A program made the position numbers and the translations under genes. A stretch of DNA of 64,000 nt from Dolomedes plantarius (Eukaryota > Arthropoda > Arachnida > Araneae > Dolomedidae): assembly GCA_907164885.2 (NCBI GenBank), contig OU015492.1, positions 198,471,460 through 198,535,459 of the forward strand, in the 5' to 3' direction. Below the pieces are notes generated by a model. That model ran no database searches and was not told where the DNA came from. It saw only the letters and a program-made list of their open reading frames with translations. Each line of letters begins with the position of its first letter. Within the stretch, counting starts at the first letter, position 1. Positions 1-9,974 of the stretch are shown piece by piece.

Positions 1-175
1 GTGGTCAATGATACCGCAGAGAGAGGAATTGCTCTGATAAAAAGGGATTAACGAATTGGTTAGGGACGAACAAACAAAAACATTCTTGTTGGAGTAGTCG
101 AGCATCAACAGAAAAGTCATCACCAGCAAACAAAAGAAGGATTGCATCGCTCAAAGTTGATTAATATAACACACT
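1..175 (+). pseudogene. 3' remnant of a decayed repeat-borne protein
   Basis: The window opens inside a broken reading. Frame 1 gives VVNDTAERGIALIKR and stops at 49-51. Frame 2 then continues INELVRDEQTKTFLLE from 47 and stops at 95-97. Frame 1 resumes as VVEHQQKSHHQQTKEG from 94. The pieces join into one protein tail with two compensating frameshifts. From memory, a 'VNDTAERG ... QKQFLL.VV..HRK' tail is the C-terminus of an uncharacterised protein repeated many times in arthropod genomes. Its function is unknown to me. The rest would lie upstream of the window. Confidence 0.4.
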
Positions 176-455
176 ATTTGCCTATCATACTACCTATTAT
201 CTTAGTGTCTATTTTAATATTATTTTAAGTTTGGAATTTCTAGTTTTCCCAATAAAATTAATTAACATTGTAAAATCGTATGTTTACCTACTTTTCTAAA
301 ACTGATCAAAGTTTGCAACCTCTAAATATTATCCAATCTTCTTGAAATTTGGCATATATATCTTTAAGTTACTGAGACTCGGGGAGTAAGCAAAGTCTGC
401 AAAAATTTTACATTTATTTTTTGCCTTACAAAATTAAATACCCTAATAAACATAT
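176..455. other. AT-rich stretch, nothing recognised
   Basis: I see no gene, RNA or repeat here apart from the run-up to the (TA)n tract at 456-476. Confidence 0.6.
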
Positions 456-476
456 ATATATATATATATATATATA
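456..476. repeat. (TA)n microsatellite
   Basis: An alternating TA tract directly abuts the left TIR of the Tc1 element. Confidence 0.95.
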
Positions 477-1669
477 CAGTCCAGTCCACATTAATGTGAC
501 CGCCGTCAAAATCCAGAATAACCACTTGTGCAGAGCGGACCGCTGAGAGATGGCAGGAAGAGAGTCAATTAGGTTCCTGAAGATGTTTACTGGGATGTTG
601 AGCCATGCCGACTCCAGTGCCGTGGCCCGCTGCGCTAGGTTACGACGCGTGAGTATCCATGGCTCGAACAACACGATCAAAGTGATCCCACAGATTCTCG
701 ATTGGGTTCAAGTCCGGGGAATTTGCTGGCCAAGGGAGTACAGTAAACTGATCCTGGTGCTCTTCGAACTACTTCTCTTTGAAAGCACGTACACAGCGAG
801 CTTTATGACACGTCGGATTGTCCTGCTGGTAGATGCCATCATCCCGAGGAAAAACAATTCGCACGTGTCATAAAGCTCGCTGTGTTTATCCATCGTGCCA
901 TCCACAATGATGAATGGACCCAGAGAATACCACGAAAACATTCCCCAGACCATAATGCTCCCTCCTCCAGCTTGGACCCTTCCGGCAATTGTTGCAGGGT
1001 ATTTGCTTTCAGACGTGTCACGCCGTATACGCCAACGTGCATGGGTCCGATGGAGCATAAAACGTGATTCATCTGAAAAAGCCACCTGTCTTCACTCAGT
1101 GGAAGACAGTTGCGATACTGGCGTGCAAATTCCAGCCTTCGTCGCCGTTGAACAGCAGTCAGCATAGTTGCATTAACCAGGCGTCTGCTGCGGAGGCCCA
1201 TACGCAGCAGCGTTCGCTGAAACCGCCATATTGGAGACACTGTTGGTAGCCCCTTGGTTCCTCTGGACGGTGAGTTGCTCAACGGTTGCCCGTCTATTGC
1301 CCGATCGCATATCAGCAGGCGTCGTTCACCTCTGCCATCTATGGCCCATGATGCACCACGTTTGCCGCGTCGCTGATTTTGGATGGTGCCATTTTGCCAT
1401 GCACGGCATACTTTTACCACGGCGACCCGCGAACAATTTACAAAATTAGCGGTTTCGTAAATGCTTCCACCCTTGGCCCGAAAGTCAATGATCATGTCCT
1501 TTTGGACGTCGGATAAATCGCTCCGTTTCTGCATGACTGCAAGAACTGAAATGTTTTCGAACACACTTTACATATCCACCAAATTTGCTGATGACACGTG
1601 CTTTCTGCGATTGGTTGTTTAACGTTGACGTCAAAAGTAGGCGGTGGTCACACTAATATGACTGGACTG
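477..1669 (-). mobile_element. Degenerate Tc1-family transposon, TIR to TIR
   Basis: The left end reads CAGTCCAGTCCACATTAATG and the reverse complement of the right end reads CAGTCCAGTCATATTAGTGT; both continue into GTGACC.CCG. TA dinucleotides flank both ends, as expected for Tc1/mariner insertion, and both lie in (TA)n tracts. The 1,193-bp length suits a Tc1 element with one transposase gene. The gene inside is on the minus strand and is broken, so the copy is not autonomous. Confidence 0.9.
520..1534 (-). pseudogene. Tc1 transposase pseudogene (DDE)
   Basis: The likely start is the minus-strand ATG at 1534 (MQKRSDLSDVQKDMIIDF), followed by a helix-turn-helix-like N-terminus with SRVAVVKVCRAWQNGT. 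The first catalytic Asp lies in AFSDESRF (about 1085) after a frameshift. GSIMVWGMFSWYSLGP follows. The second Asp is in IYQQDNPTCHKA (about 820) and the Glu in NSPDLNPIENLW (about 700). An in-frame TAG lies at 769-771 between them, and the reading shifts frame again before the C-terminal ALESAWLNIPVNIFRNLIDS. At least three lesions make it nonfunctional. One region has been replaced by an inverted copy of nearby sequence (see findings). Confidence 0.85.
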
Positions 1670-1698
1670 TATATATATATAATATATATATATATATA
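1670..1698. repeat. (TA)n between two transposons
   Basis: An alternating TA tract with one AA interruption links the right end of the Tc1 element to the left end of the next MITE. It supplies the TA target of both. Confidence 0.9.
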
Positions 1699-2247
1699 CC
1701 ATGTGGCAAAAAGTCCGTAAAACTTTAAAAATTCATAAAAACTGGAAAACTTATCAAAATAAAAAACGGTTGCAGGGTCAGCATCGCTAGGTCACGGTAT
1801 TTTTTAAGACAGGAAAAAATAACTCAAAAACAGCCGACAGGTAGCGCTGACATACAGAAGTCAAAAAAAGATACGAAATAACGAATTCTTCTAAATCGTT
1901 TATTACAGCAGTAGGTGTTCCACATGACCCCCACCACAAGGGATAATACATTGCAGGCGAGTCACAATCCAGCAACGGCAGAGTGCAGCAGGTCCGATAT
2001 ATACATGACACCTCTCGGCGGATCACATCCTTCAGTTCCAACAGATTGGAAGGACCAGATAGATACACCCGGGATGACCGTTGACTTCTTTACGTCAGTG
2101 CCACCTGTCGGCTGTTTTTGTGTGTTTTTTTTCCTGTCTTAAAAAAATCCCGTGACCTAGCAATGCTGACCCTGCAAACTTTCATTATTTGGTTATTTTT
2201 CCGGTTTTTATGAATTTTTAAAGTTTTTACGTACTTTTGCCCACCCA

Positions 2248-2248
<1 letters not shown>
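1699..2248. mobile_element. Long-TIR MITE in (TA)n
   Basis: About 165 bp at each end form inverted repeats. Left 1699-1868 and right 2090-2248 share AACTTTAAAAATTCATAAAA, TTTGCAGGGTCAGCAT, GCTAGGTCACGG, TTTTTTAAGACAGGAAAAAA and AACAGCCGACAGGT. The left copy of the GCAGGG block starts with GG instead of TT. Both ends abut TA. The middle, about 220 bp, has no convincing coding sequence. A TA-target non-autonomous DNA transposon fits best; the superfamily is uncertain. Confidence 0.8.
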
Positions 2249-2310
<62 letters not shown>

Positions 2311-2316
2311 TATATA
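2249..2316. repeat. (TA)n microsatellite
   Basis: About 30 TA units with one C interruption, adjoining the right end of the MITE. Confidence 0.95.
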
Positions 2317-3721
2317 ATGAAAGGGAGAGACACGACATAAAGAATATCTACGTAGTCTCAATTTTTTCTTTTCCTTTACAAAATGTAGCTTTTTCTGCTC
2401 TTAATCTCCTTGTAATTATAATCTGCCTGAAAAGCAGAGTTTCAAAATTTATGGTTGATAGAATGCTAGAATTCTGCAATGAAATTAGTTCTTGAAATCT
2501 AATTAATACTTTGAATGTGCATGAAAACTATACTTAGATGAAGTTTGAAAATCAATCACATTTCCTTTGAAGGAACTACTTCACATACTCTTCATAGCTG
2601 AATACTATGGAATATATAATTAGTTGACTCTAGTGTCGTAGTCCCTTAATTAAGAACCTCTTAATAAACCCATATAGTTGTTGTTAAAATAATTTTCGAT
2701 ACATTGTTTATTATAAATCTCCCGTACATTTTTCTCCGAAAAATGTATTTTTGAATGTTATCGATTAAATATCAGGACATAAGTATCAATAAATTACATC
2801 CAAACGGTATTCAAACCTCACGGTATTCTTCAGAACTATTTACTCAAAATCTGTTCATTGAAAACAATTTTTCTTCGAGACATATGACAGAATATCATGA
2901 AATAAATACAGAAAACTTAAGTATAAGGAATTACATCCTTACAATATTCGAACACCGAACTTATCGGATTTTTACAATTTAATCCAAACTTTCAAACTCA
3001 AATTTATTTATCGCAAAAGGTTAAGAATATTACAAAATAAAATTCTACTCTAAAAATTTTTATAAAACTTTATAAAAAATTCCCAAAACATAAGTCTAAA
3101 AAGATTACAATAATAAATTGCATATTAGTTCTCTTGGAAAATGTCAAATACGAAATAGTCGGGGGGGGGGATTGCGCAACGTGAAGAAGAAAAATTTATC
3201 CGACACTCTAGGATTAATAGATTTGATTTATTCTTTTCTAATGTCCGAACACTGTTGGAATTTTTTTGTTTAGGCCTGTTTCTGAATCCAACCAATAGTT
3301 TTATAACTGTCGTTTTCCTCCCCCCAAAAAAATCATTTCGCATTCTACGACGAATAGTTTTGAATTATTCCACTCAAAGTTAGCGAAAATCGGTAAAAAA
3401 GTTTAGCTTATAAATATTAGATTTTTATTTCGGTTTGTGTTTCAATGTTCAATCGATAGTTGTATAACTTAAGGCCTTTCAGGAAAATGGTTGGGCATTC
3501 TAGGATAAACAAATTTTGAGTTATTTGGCTTGAAACGCGGGAAATAAACAGTCAAGTCTATATGTTTAATCGCGAAAATTGTAAGTGCTATTAGTTTTAA
3601 ATTCAGGCAAGAAAAGTCTATATGTTCGAATTCGAAAATTAGTGAAAATTTATTTCCTAATGTTTTTATGTCTATCTTTCATTAGATACTAATGTAGCTG
3701 ACATTTTGAAAATTGTAAAAA
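2317..3721. other. AT-rich non-coding, with degenerate repeats
   Basis: No supported gene is present. A run of ten G lies at 3163-3172. Between about 3200 and 3660 the phrase CATTCTAGGAT...AATAGATTTTGA.TTATT recurs three times at roughly 140-155-bp spacing, which suggests old tandem copies. Confidence 0.6.
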
Positions 3722-3723
3722 TA

Positions 3724-5135
3724 CACTCATGGACAAAAAAATTAGCACACCAAGAAATAATTGCGGGATCGTAACGGAATTTGCAATGAAGGTACATGTC
3801 GGGGAGATATGCAAATGATTAGAAATGCAGCGTGATTGCGCATTACGTATAGCCGGTAGAGGGCGTTGAACATCGTACTCTGTGGAAATATAAAACAATT
3901 AACCAAAGCTTGTTTGAGTGTGCTGAATCTTAAACAAGGAAGAGCTGAGATAGACATGCCATTGCCGTCGTGTTCGAAGACAATATAAGTAGTTGTAGCA
4001 GTTTGAGAGGGGAAGAATCGTCGGGATGATGGAAGCTGGGTGTCAGCTAGGCGAGTAGCTCGTCAATTAGGCCGCTCTGATTGTGTTGTGAGGGGGTGTT
4101 GGGACCAGTGGACCCGAGAGATGTCATGTACACGAAGACCAGGCTCAGGACGCCCTCGACAAACCAGTCGTCGAGAAGACCGCCACATCGTAAGAAATGC
4201 ACGCGTACAGCCAACTGCTTCATCGGCCGCCATCCAGGCACAGGTAGCACCTGCACTAGGGGCCGCTGTGTCTTCTCGAACCATACGAAGGCGCCTATCT
4301 GAAGGACAGTTTTATCGCGGCGCCCATTACGCGTGCTGCCCTTGACGCCCACCCATCGACGCCTCCGTTTGGAGTTTTGCCGCGCACGAGGAAACTGGAC
4401 TGCAGCGGAATGGAACCAGGTCGTTTTTAGCGACGAATCCAGATTCAATCTCGGCAGTGAAGACAATCGTGTTCGTGTGTGGAGAGCGCGTGATGAACGC
4501 TTCAATCCTGCCTTTGTTGTACAGTGACACATCGCTCCCACATCTGGTGTGATGGTATGGGGTGCCATTGCCTACAATACACGGTCACCCCTAATATTGT
4601 TCCGTGGCACCATGACAGCCCAGCGGTGTGTTCATGAAATCCTACAATCACATGTGTTGCCACTCATGCAACGGCTCCCAGGAGCCATTTTTCAACAAGA
4701 CAATGCTCGGCCTCATACGGCAAGGGTGTCACAAGACTGTCTCCGCACTGTTACTACCCTTCCTTGGCCTGCCCGATCCCCAGATTTGTCTCCAATCGAG
4801 CATATCTGGGATCATTTGGGACGACGAGTTGGGCATCCCACGAGTTTGAACGAACTAGAGGCAAGGTTACAGCAAATATGGAACGAAATGTCTCAAGACA
4901 GTATACAGAACTTGTATGACTCAATGCCCGATCGCATCGCATCGTGCATTCACGCTAGAGGAGGTCCAAAGGAGTATTAACTCCTCCGTTCTTTTGTCTT
5001 TTTCTCTGAAATAAATTATCCTTTTTCTTTGATTTTCTTATCATTTACTTATATCAAAGTAGTCATTACGTATGTAAAATTTCGTTTCATTTTGACGACT
5101 CCTTCTTGGTGCGCTAATTTTTTTGTCCATGAGTG
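3724..5135 (+). mobile_element. Tc1-family transposon, complete ends
   Basis: The left TIR starts CACTCATGGACAAAAAAATT, and the reverse complement of the right TIR starts CACTCATGGACAAAAAAATT as well. TA flanks both ends. The 1,412-bp length and single plus-strand transposase are typical. The AATAAA hexamer at 5010-5015, just after the transposase stop, could be its polyadenylation signal. The coding region has several frameshifts and a stop, so this copy is dead. Confidence 0.92.
3956..4980 (+). pseudogene. Tc1 transposase pseudogene, short D-E spacing
   Basis: The probable start is ATG 3956. That frame stops at 3986, and the paired-like N-terminus continues as QFERGRIVGMMEAG in another frame and then as SARRVARQLGRSDCVVRGCWDQW. 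The first catalytic Asp is at 4432-4434 (FSDESRF), the second at 4699-4701 (FQQDNARPH) and the Glu at 4798-4800 (SPDLSPIEHIW). A frameshift lies near 4335 and a TGA at 4525-4527. From 4549 to 4980 the reading is open through the end (IHARGGPKEY). Only 32 residues separate the second Asp and the Glu, against 34 in classical Tc1. Confidence 0.9.
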
Positions 5136-5400
5136 TATATTAGTATAGGCTTTAGTATTATCAGAATGTAATTTGTCTAGACTTACGATTAACTGAGAAA
5201 TTTTACATTAGTAATCAACATTCTGTGATAAATACCAGAGACATTTTGGAAATATGGCAAAAAATCTATCAGATTGGATTCAATTTCAGTGCGAATTATT
5301 GGAACAAAGTTCTTTTACGCGGCTTACAGTAGAGTGAACTGGCAGGAATCGTCACGTAACGAAAAAAGCGTTATGGCCCCTTCATAAGAGCTTTTTCTCA
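5136..5400. other. No gene seen
   Basis: AT-rich spacer between the Tc1 element and a SINE. I see no coding sequence or repeat. Confidence 0.55.
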
Positions 5401-5537
5401 AGGACTCTGTGGCTGAATGGTTTATCGCATCGGACTGCGGAGTATCGGACTATTGCTCTACGGATCGAGCGGTCCCTGGTTCAAATCCCCGCACAAGCGC
5501 TAACCGTTTCTATTCCCACTCATTCTGGGAATAGCGC

Positions 5538-5540
<3 letters not shown>
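5401..5540 (+). mobile_element. tRNA-derived SINE
   Basis: The head resembles a tRNA: an A-box-like TGGCTGAATGGTTTATCGCA at 5410-5429 and a B-box-like GGTTCAAATCC at 5478-5488, the two internal RNA polymerase III promoter elements. The middle is too long and unstructured for a working tRNA. The tail carries a perfect 9-bp stem (CTATTCCCA...TGGGAATAG, 5510-5534) and then runs into a (TA)n tail. Confidence 0.65.
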
Positions 5541-5582
<42 letters not shown>

Positions 5583-5641
5583 ATAAAATATATACATATA
5601 AATATACATATATATGTATGTATATATATATATGTGTGTAG

Positions 5642-5689
<48 letters not shown>

Positions 5690-5705
5690 ATATATATATA
5701 TATTA
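5540..5705. repeat. Compound (TA)n tract
   Basis: A long imperfect alternating TA tract with TG and CA interruptions that begins at the SINE tail. A short GA run follows at 5720-5736. Confidence 0.95.
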
Positions 5706-5841
5706 CATTATACAAGTCGTAGAGAGAGAGAGAGAGTTGGTTGAATAAAAGAGGGCTGAGCTTTTTGGCGTGACAAAGATACACTAATATAATCAATAGA
5801 AATCTACATATTAAATCATGTTTAGAGTTGAAAAAAAAAAC

Positions 5842-5880
5842 GTAAGGAACTTCGTTCCTGACGGGGGGTCCCCCCGACCG
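5842..5880. other. Paired short hairpins, GC-rich
   Basis: AGGAAC-TTC-GTTCCT (5845-5859) is followed at once by CGGGGGG-T-CCCCCCG (5862-5876). Both are perfect stems in otherwise AT-rich DNA. Hairpins like this occur near Helitron 3' ends, but I see no CTAG terminus here, so the origin is uncertain. Confidence 0.5.
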
Positions 5881-6932
5881 CCCAATTTTTATGCTTAATT
5901 TAATGTCTACTAATGCAGCTTATTTTTTGAACATTGTAAAAATTCTCAAGTTTAAGGATTCCAACTTATGGGATGAAATTTGTTTAGACTTATGTTAAAC
6001 TGGTTTTTATACGTATATACGCATATACCTACTACGTATATACGTATATGTTCTTGAACATTTTGTAAGAAATCAATTTGGAGATATCATATGTAAAAGT
6101 TTATATTAAATTGTAAAATTCCATAATTTCAATTTCGAATATTCTTATGTTGCACTTCGTTATACTTAATTTTCTTATGTTCAACCGATAATATTCTAAC
6201 ATATGCTTGTCGGAAAAGTTGTCTGGGACGAATAGATTTTGTGTTAGTGGGTTTGACGAAATTCATAAAAAGCCATAAGTGAGGGGGTTTGAATGCTGTC
6301 GAATTGTAATTTATTAATATTTATGTTTTGTTATTCAATAGAAAAAAATTTTGATGTACGCATTCAAAAAAAGAATATTTTGGGAGCAATTATTTAAGAA
6401 AAAACTAGGCAAAAAGATTTTGAGATATTAGGTATGAAAAAAATGAACTATATTATTGAACATTATTTTAATAAGACCTTTATCATTTCTACCGAGGGTC
6501 CGTCGTTACTTTATTTAATTGTATATCTGCAGATGATTGAATCAGTTACTTAATCCAATTCTTGCAAAACGACAAGTTTCTATCGATAATTCGTAAAATT
6601 GAATTATTTGCTTTTTTAAAGGGAATAAATGTAAATATTTTCCGCATGAAAGAAAAATTACAAATATTAGGACGACAGTTTGAATTCTGGAACATGGGAC
6701 TTTTATAAAAACAATAACAACATCAGATGATTTTTTAAAATTATTTCATGTGGGAAATCTAGCTTTAATGTATTTTTAAACCAAATATATTTTAGAAACC
6801 CAGCCATAAAAAATATAGTATATTTTTTATATGCTGTTCATAATTTGTATTTACTTCTCTTACTCTGAGTTCATCTAATAATGGTATCTAATAATAATAT
6901 CAAAAATAATATTATTCATTTAATAATAAGTC
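5881..6932. other. AT-rich, no gene seen
   Basis: The block near 6186-6270 (TGTCTGGGACGAATAGATTT) resembles the degenerate repeats around 3.2-3.6 kb. Nothing else is recognised. Confidence 0.5.
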
Positions 6933-7168
6933 GACCAGGTGACGGCCGAATGGCTAGGGCGCTGGAAGTCGGTTTAGATTCTGTGGGTTTAAGTCCCACG
7001 GTTGGCATCGATGTTTCTAACCGTGGGGAATCGTCTTTAAAGTGTAGGTCCCGGTCAAATTAACCCTCGTGTAGCGAAAACTGAACCAATCATCTAATAA
7101 TTGAATTTTCCCTTTCTTAATGAGCATTGTCACCCCGTTTTTTCAATTCCTACTATTAGTTCACACTC
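6933..7168 (+). mobile_element. tRNA-derived SINE with conserved tail
   Basis: The head has an A-box-like GGCCGAATGGCTAGGGCGCT and a B-box-like GGGTTTAAGTCCC near 6984-6996, as in Ser/Leu-type tRNAs. The acceptor and anticodon arms are not intact, so this is a retroposon, not a tRNA gene. The 3' tail TTTCAATTCCTACTATTAGT (7141-7160) recurs in the SINE at about 10.1 kb. That supports a shared tail typical of one SINE family or of a shared LINE partner. Confidence 0.6.
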
Positions 7169-8036
7169 TCTCTATATATATCTTGTTCAAATTTTCAATC
7201 TATACTAATATATAAAGAGAGAGCAGATTTTATACGTGGAGGGTATTCTCCGGAACCACTGCAGCCTATATGGACATAGGCTATATATTATGTATATCTG
7301 ATCAGTAGAAATAAAGTTAGGGGGGATACTCTAGATTTGTGTGCACGGCCGCCATCTTGGATTTTTCCGTCAGGGTTTGGCGCATTTCGCATGGCGATAA
7401 TTATTGCGTTCTGGTAAAAATAACCCAATGTCAAATTCTCTAATTTTAAGATCAAACAGTTATTTCTGATGTGATCTTATAATTACAGTATAATAATTTT
7501 AGGTCAGATCTTGGCCTTGACCTGGAAATCTGAGTCAAATTGACTAGACTCAAAAGAGTAAATTATTTTTAAAACTAAGAGTCTTTTTGTTGAAACTTTT
7601 TGAATCCATTATCAGTTTTTCGTTAACTTATTAAATTTAAGTTGCTTTTAATTTTGTTTATCGATTGTCAATTAGTATACTATAATGATACACCATTTCA
7701 TTTATTTGAAGTAAAAATTATCTGCCATCATTTTTTCGTGAAATGTAAAATACAGTATACAATTTAAATACAATATATTTTAAAATATTTAATAATTTCA
7801 AGTTGTAGTGGATTACAAATAAATTTAAATAACTGAAGTTCAACTTCTCTCTCCCCAGGAACCTAAGTTAAAAAGTTAGTTAAGGTTAAGTTATTGGTTT
7901 AGGAAAAGGGTTTTTTTTTTCTTATTTCCAACACAGCAGGATAAATGGTCAAATAATCCTTGTCCCGATTTTATTGTATGCACCAAATATTTGGTTAAGG
8001 TCAAATCTGAAGTAAAATTTCATTACCACAATGCCC

Positions 8037-8039
<3 letters not shown>

Positions 8040-8065
<26 letters not shown>
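8040..8065. repeat. Poly(A) run
   Basis: About 26 consecutive A residues. Confidence 0.95.
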
Positions 8066-8070
<5 letters not shown>

Positions 8071-8891
8071 GAAGAGGATCTGGTTACTCACCATAAATTT
8101 ATGGGTTCATAATTATTTTACATTTTCAAAGCTGAATTTTAGATAATTTTAAATTGCAAGTTATTTAGGTGGTACGAAAATGCTGTATTTTTTTTTCTAA
8201 TTAACAATATATTGGCATAATATTTTGGTGATTCATTGCTATTAGTCAAAGAGTTAGGGCAAACTGAATAGATGGCATTGAAATTTTATCTGTAAGTAAA
8301 ATTCATTTGACCAAATTTTTCATATGGATCATAATTTGAAAAGGTAGTTTTTATTAAAAATGACAAAAAGAAAATCTCAGTCCAACGATTAAATGATTTT
8401 TCAAAAATATTTCTAAGTTTCACAATTTAAAAAGGTCGTTTTTATTAAAAAAGCTAAAAGAAAAACCCAAAATTTCCAATATTTGAGAATGATTTTTTCA
8501 GAAAAAAGTGGTTTTATCAAAAACCCAACAATAAATCTAAGTCCAACGTTTAAATGATTTTTCAAAAAATTTTCTAAGTTTCATAATTTAAACAGGTGGT
8601 TTTTATTAAAAAAGCTAAAAAAATTCAAAGTCCAGCGTTTTGAAAACACCGCTTAAAACACATTGGCGAGAATTTTTCCACTCCTCAAAACACGGTGAAA
8701 TCGCCAAGTTGGCGCAAAAAAATCCAAGATGGCGGACGTGCACACAATTATTAAGTAACGTAATATTAATTTGAATATTATTTTAGGTGCTTAAAGTAAT
8801 TAAAAAAACATTCTTTACTTAAAATCCTTTTTTTATTTTTTTATTTTTATTTCATCTCTTACTCTAATTTTGAGATACCAATGTGTATCTA

Positions 8892-8965
8892 TAAACGTTT
8901 GTCAATTGTAAACGTTTATATTGTAAACGTCTATATTGTAAACGTTTTGTCAATTAAACGTTTCT
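8892..8965. repeat. Short tandem AAACGT repeat
   Basis: TATATTGTAAACGT-type 14-bp units repeat about three times between two GTCAATT...AAACGTTT blocks. AAACGTTT is itself palindromic. Confidence 0.75.
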
Positions 8966-8981
8966 CCAAATGACAAACGCT

Positions 8982-9779
8982 TAATCTATATCTATCTATA
9001 TTTATAAAACAGTTCCGTAACTCACTCATTCATTCACTGACTGACTGACTGACTGACATACAACGCACAGACCAAACCGCTGGACCTAAAGGGCTGAAAT
9101 TTTGCATGGCGATTCTTCTAATAGTGTAGGTGTGCATTGAGAAAGATTTTTCGAAAAATTCTTCTTGGATTTTTTTAAATTAAATTTTTAAGCTGTTTTA
9201 AACTTTTTTTTACGTTTGCATTTAAAATAATACATTGAGGGTTATATCACGAGAAAGATCATGAAAAATCCTTCAAAATGAAATTTTTTTTGAATTTTTA
9301 CCTCCATTTCCTGATTTTTCGTGAATTTTTAAAGATTAATTTTTAGAATTTAATTTATTAAATGCTGATCACGTGATTTCTTTTTCTGGTACTTTCAATA
9401 AATTTATCGTCACGTGCGTAACAACTAAATAGACAAAAAATATTTTTTTTCCTTGCTAATTCGGCAGACGATCGGACATTATCCAAAAAAATATATTAAA
9501 AATACAGTAAAAGATATGTTCCTCAAACTGTTCTATATTAACTATGCTATATTATTTCTAATGCAGCAGACGATTGGATATTATCCAAAAAAAATGCATA
9601 TCCCTTACGATTTTTATAAATATATATACATAGATAGATATATATTTTACATCAATTGTATACATTGATCTTCGCATTTATTATAAATATATATATTTAT
9701 TTTTTGGCATAAATTGCATACGTTGACCGTTGTATTTAATTTGAATGTACTCCGTAGCGAAGAGCGGGTTTTCAGCTAG
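8982..9779 (+). mobile_element. Non-autonomous Helitron, copy A
   Basis: The 5' end is TC-initiated and AT-rich (TCTATATCTATCTATATTTA), followed by AACAGTTCCGTAACT, (GACT)n near 9038 and ACATACAACGCACAGACC. The 3' end has a GC-rich short segment and terminates TTTTCAGCTAG next to T at 9780, matching the Helitron rule A|TC...CTRR|T. At about 800 bp without Rep/helicase coding it is non-autonomous. Related copies lie at 16.9-20.1 kb and 28.5-29.4 kb. Confidence 0.85.
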
Positions 9780-9974
9780 TCGTTAATAAAAGTACTTTTT
9801 ATTCATCCACTCAAGTTCAAATACATTTTTTTAAACTTGTAGTGGATGACACTTGATGTTAATACAGTTTTATCAAATATTAATTCATTAATTAAATTTA
9901 ATTAATCAATTTTAATTTTTTGACCTAGAGCGTCTCTTGCTCTTGAATAGTAATTTCCCTCTTGTTACTGTGTA

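Larger units (their letters stand above)
7199..8981 (+). mobile_element. Possible Helitron 5' end and unassigned repeats
   Basis: At 7199, TCTATACTAATATATAAAGA resembles a Helitron 5' terminus (TC start, AT-rich). I cannot find a matching CTAG end before the next Helitron begins near 8982. Inside, CCGCCATCTTGGATTTTT (7349-7366) recurs inverted near 8705-8735, so a second element with inverted ends may span about 7336-8745. Diverged direct copies with a period near 161 bp occur at 8378 and 8539. No coding sequence is seen. Confidence 0.35.

Noticed and set aside
2755..2982. 75-codon plus-strand frame
   Set aside because: Ile/Asn/Ser-rich composition follows the AT-rich background; no domain or context.
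6933..7010. Functional tRNA gene
   Set aside because: Only A- and B-box-like segments are present; the acceptor stem and anticodon arm do not pair. The same holds for the other tRNA-like heads.
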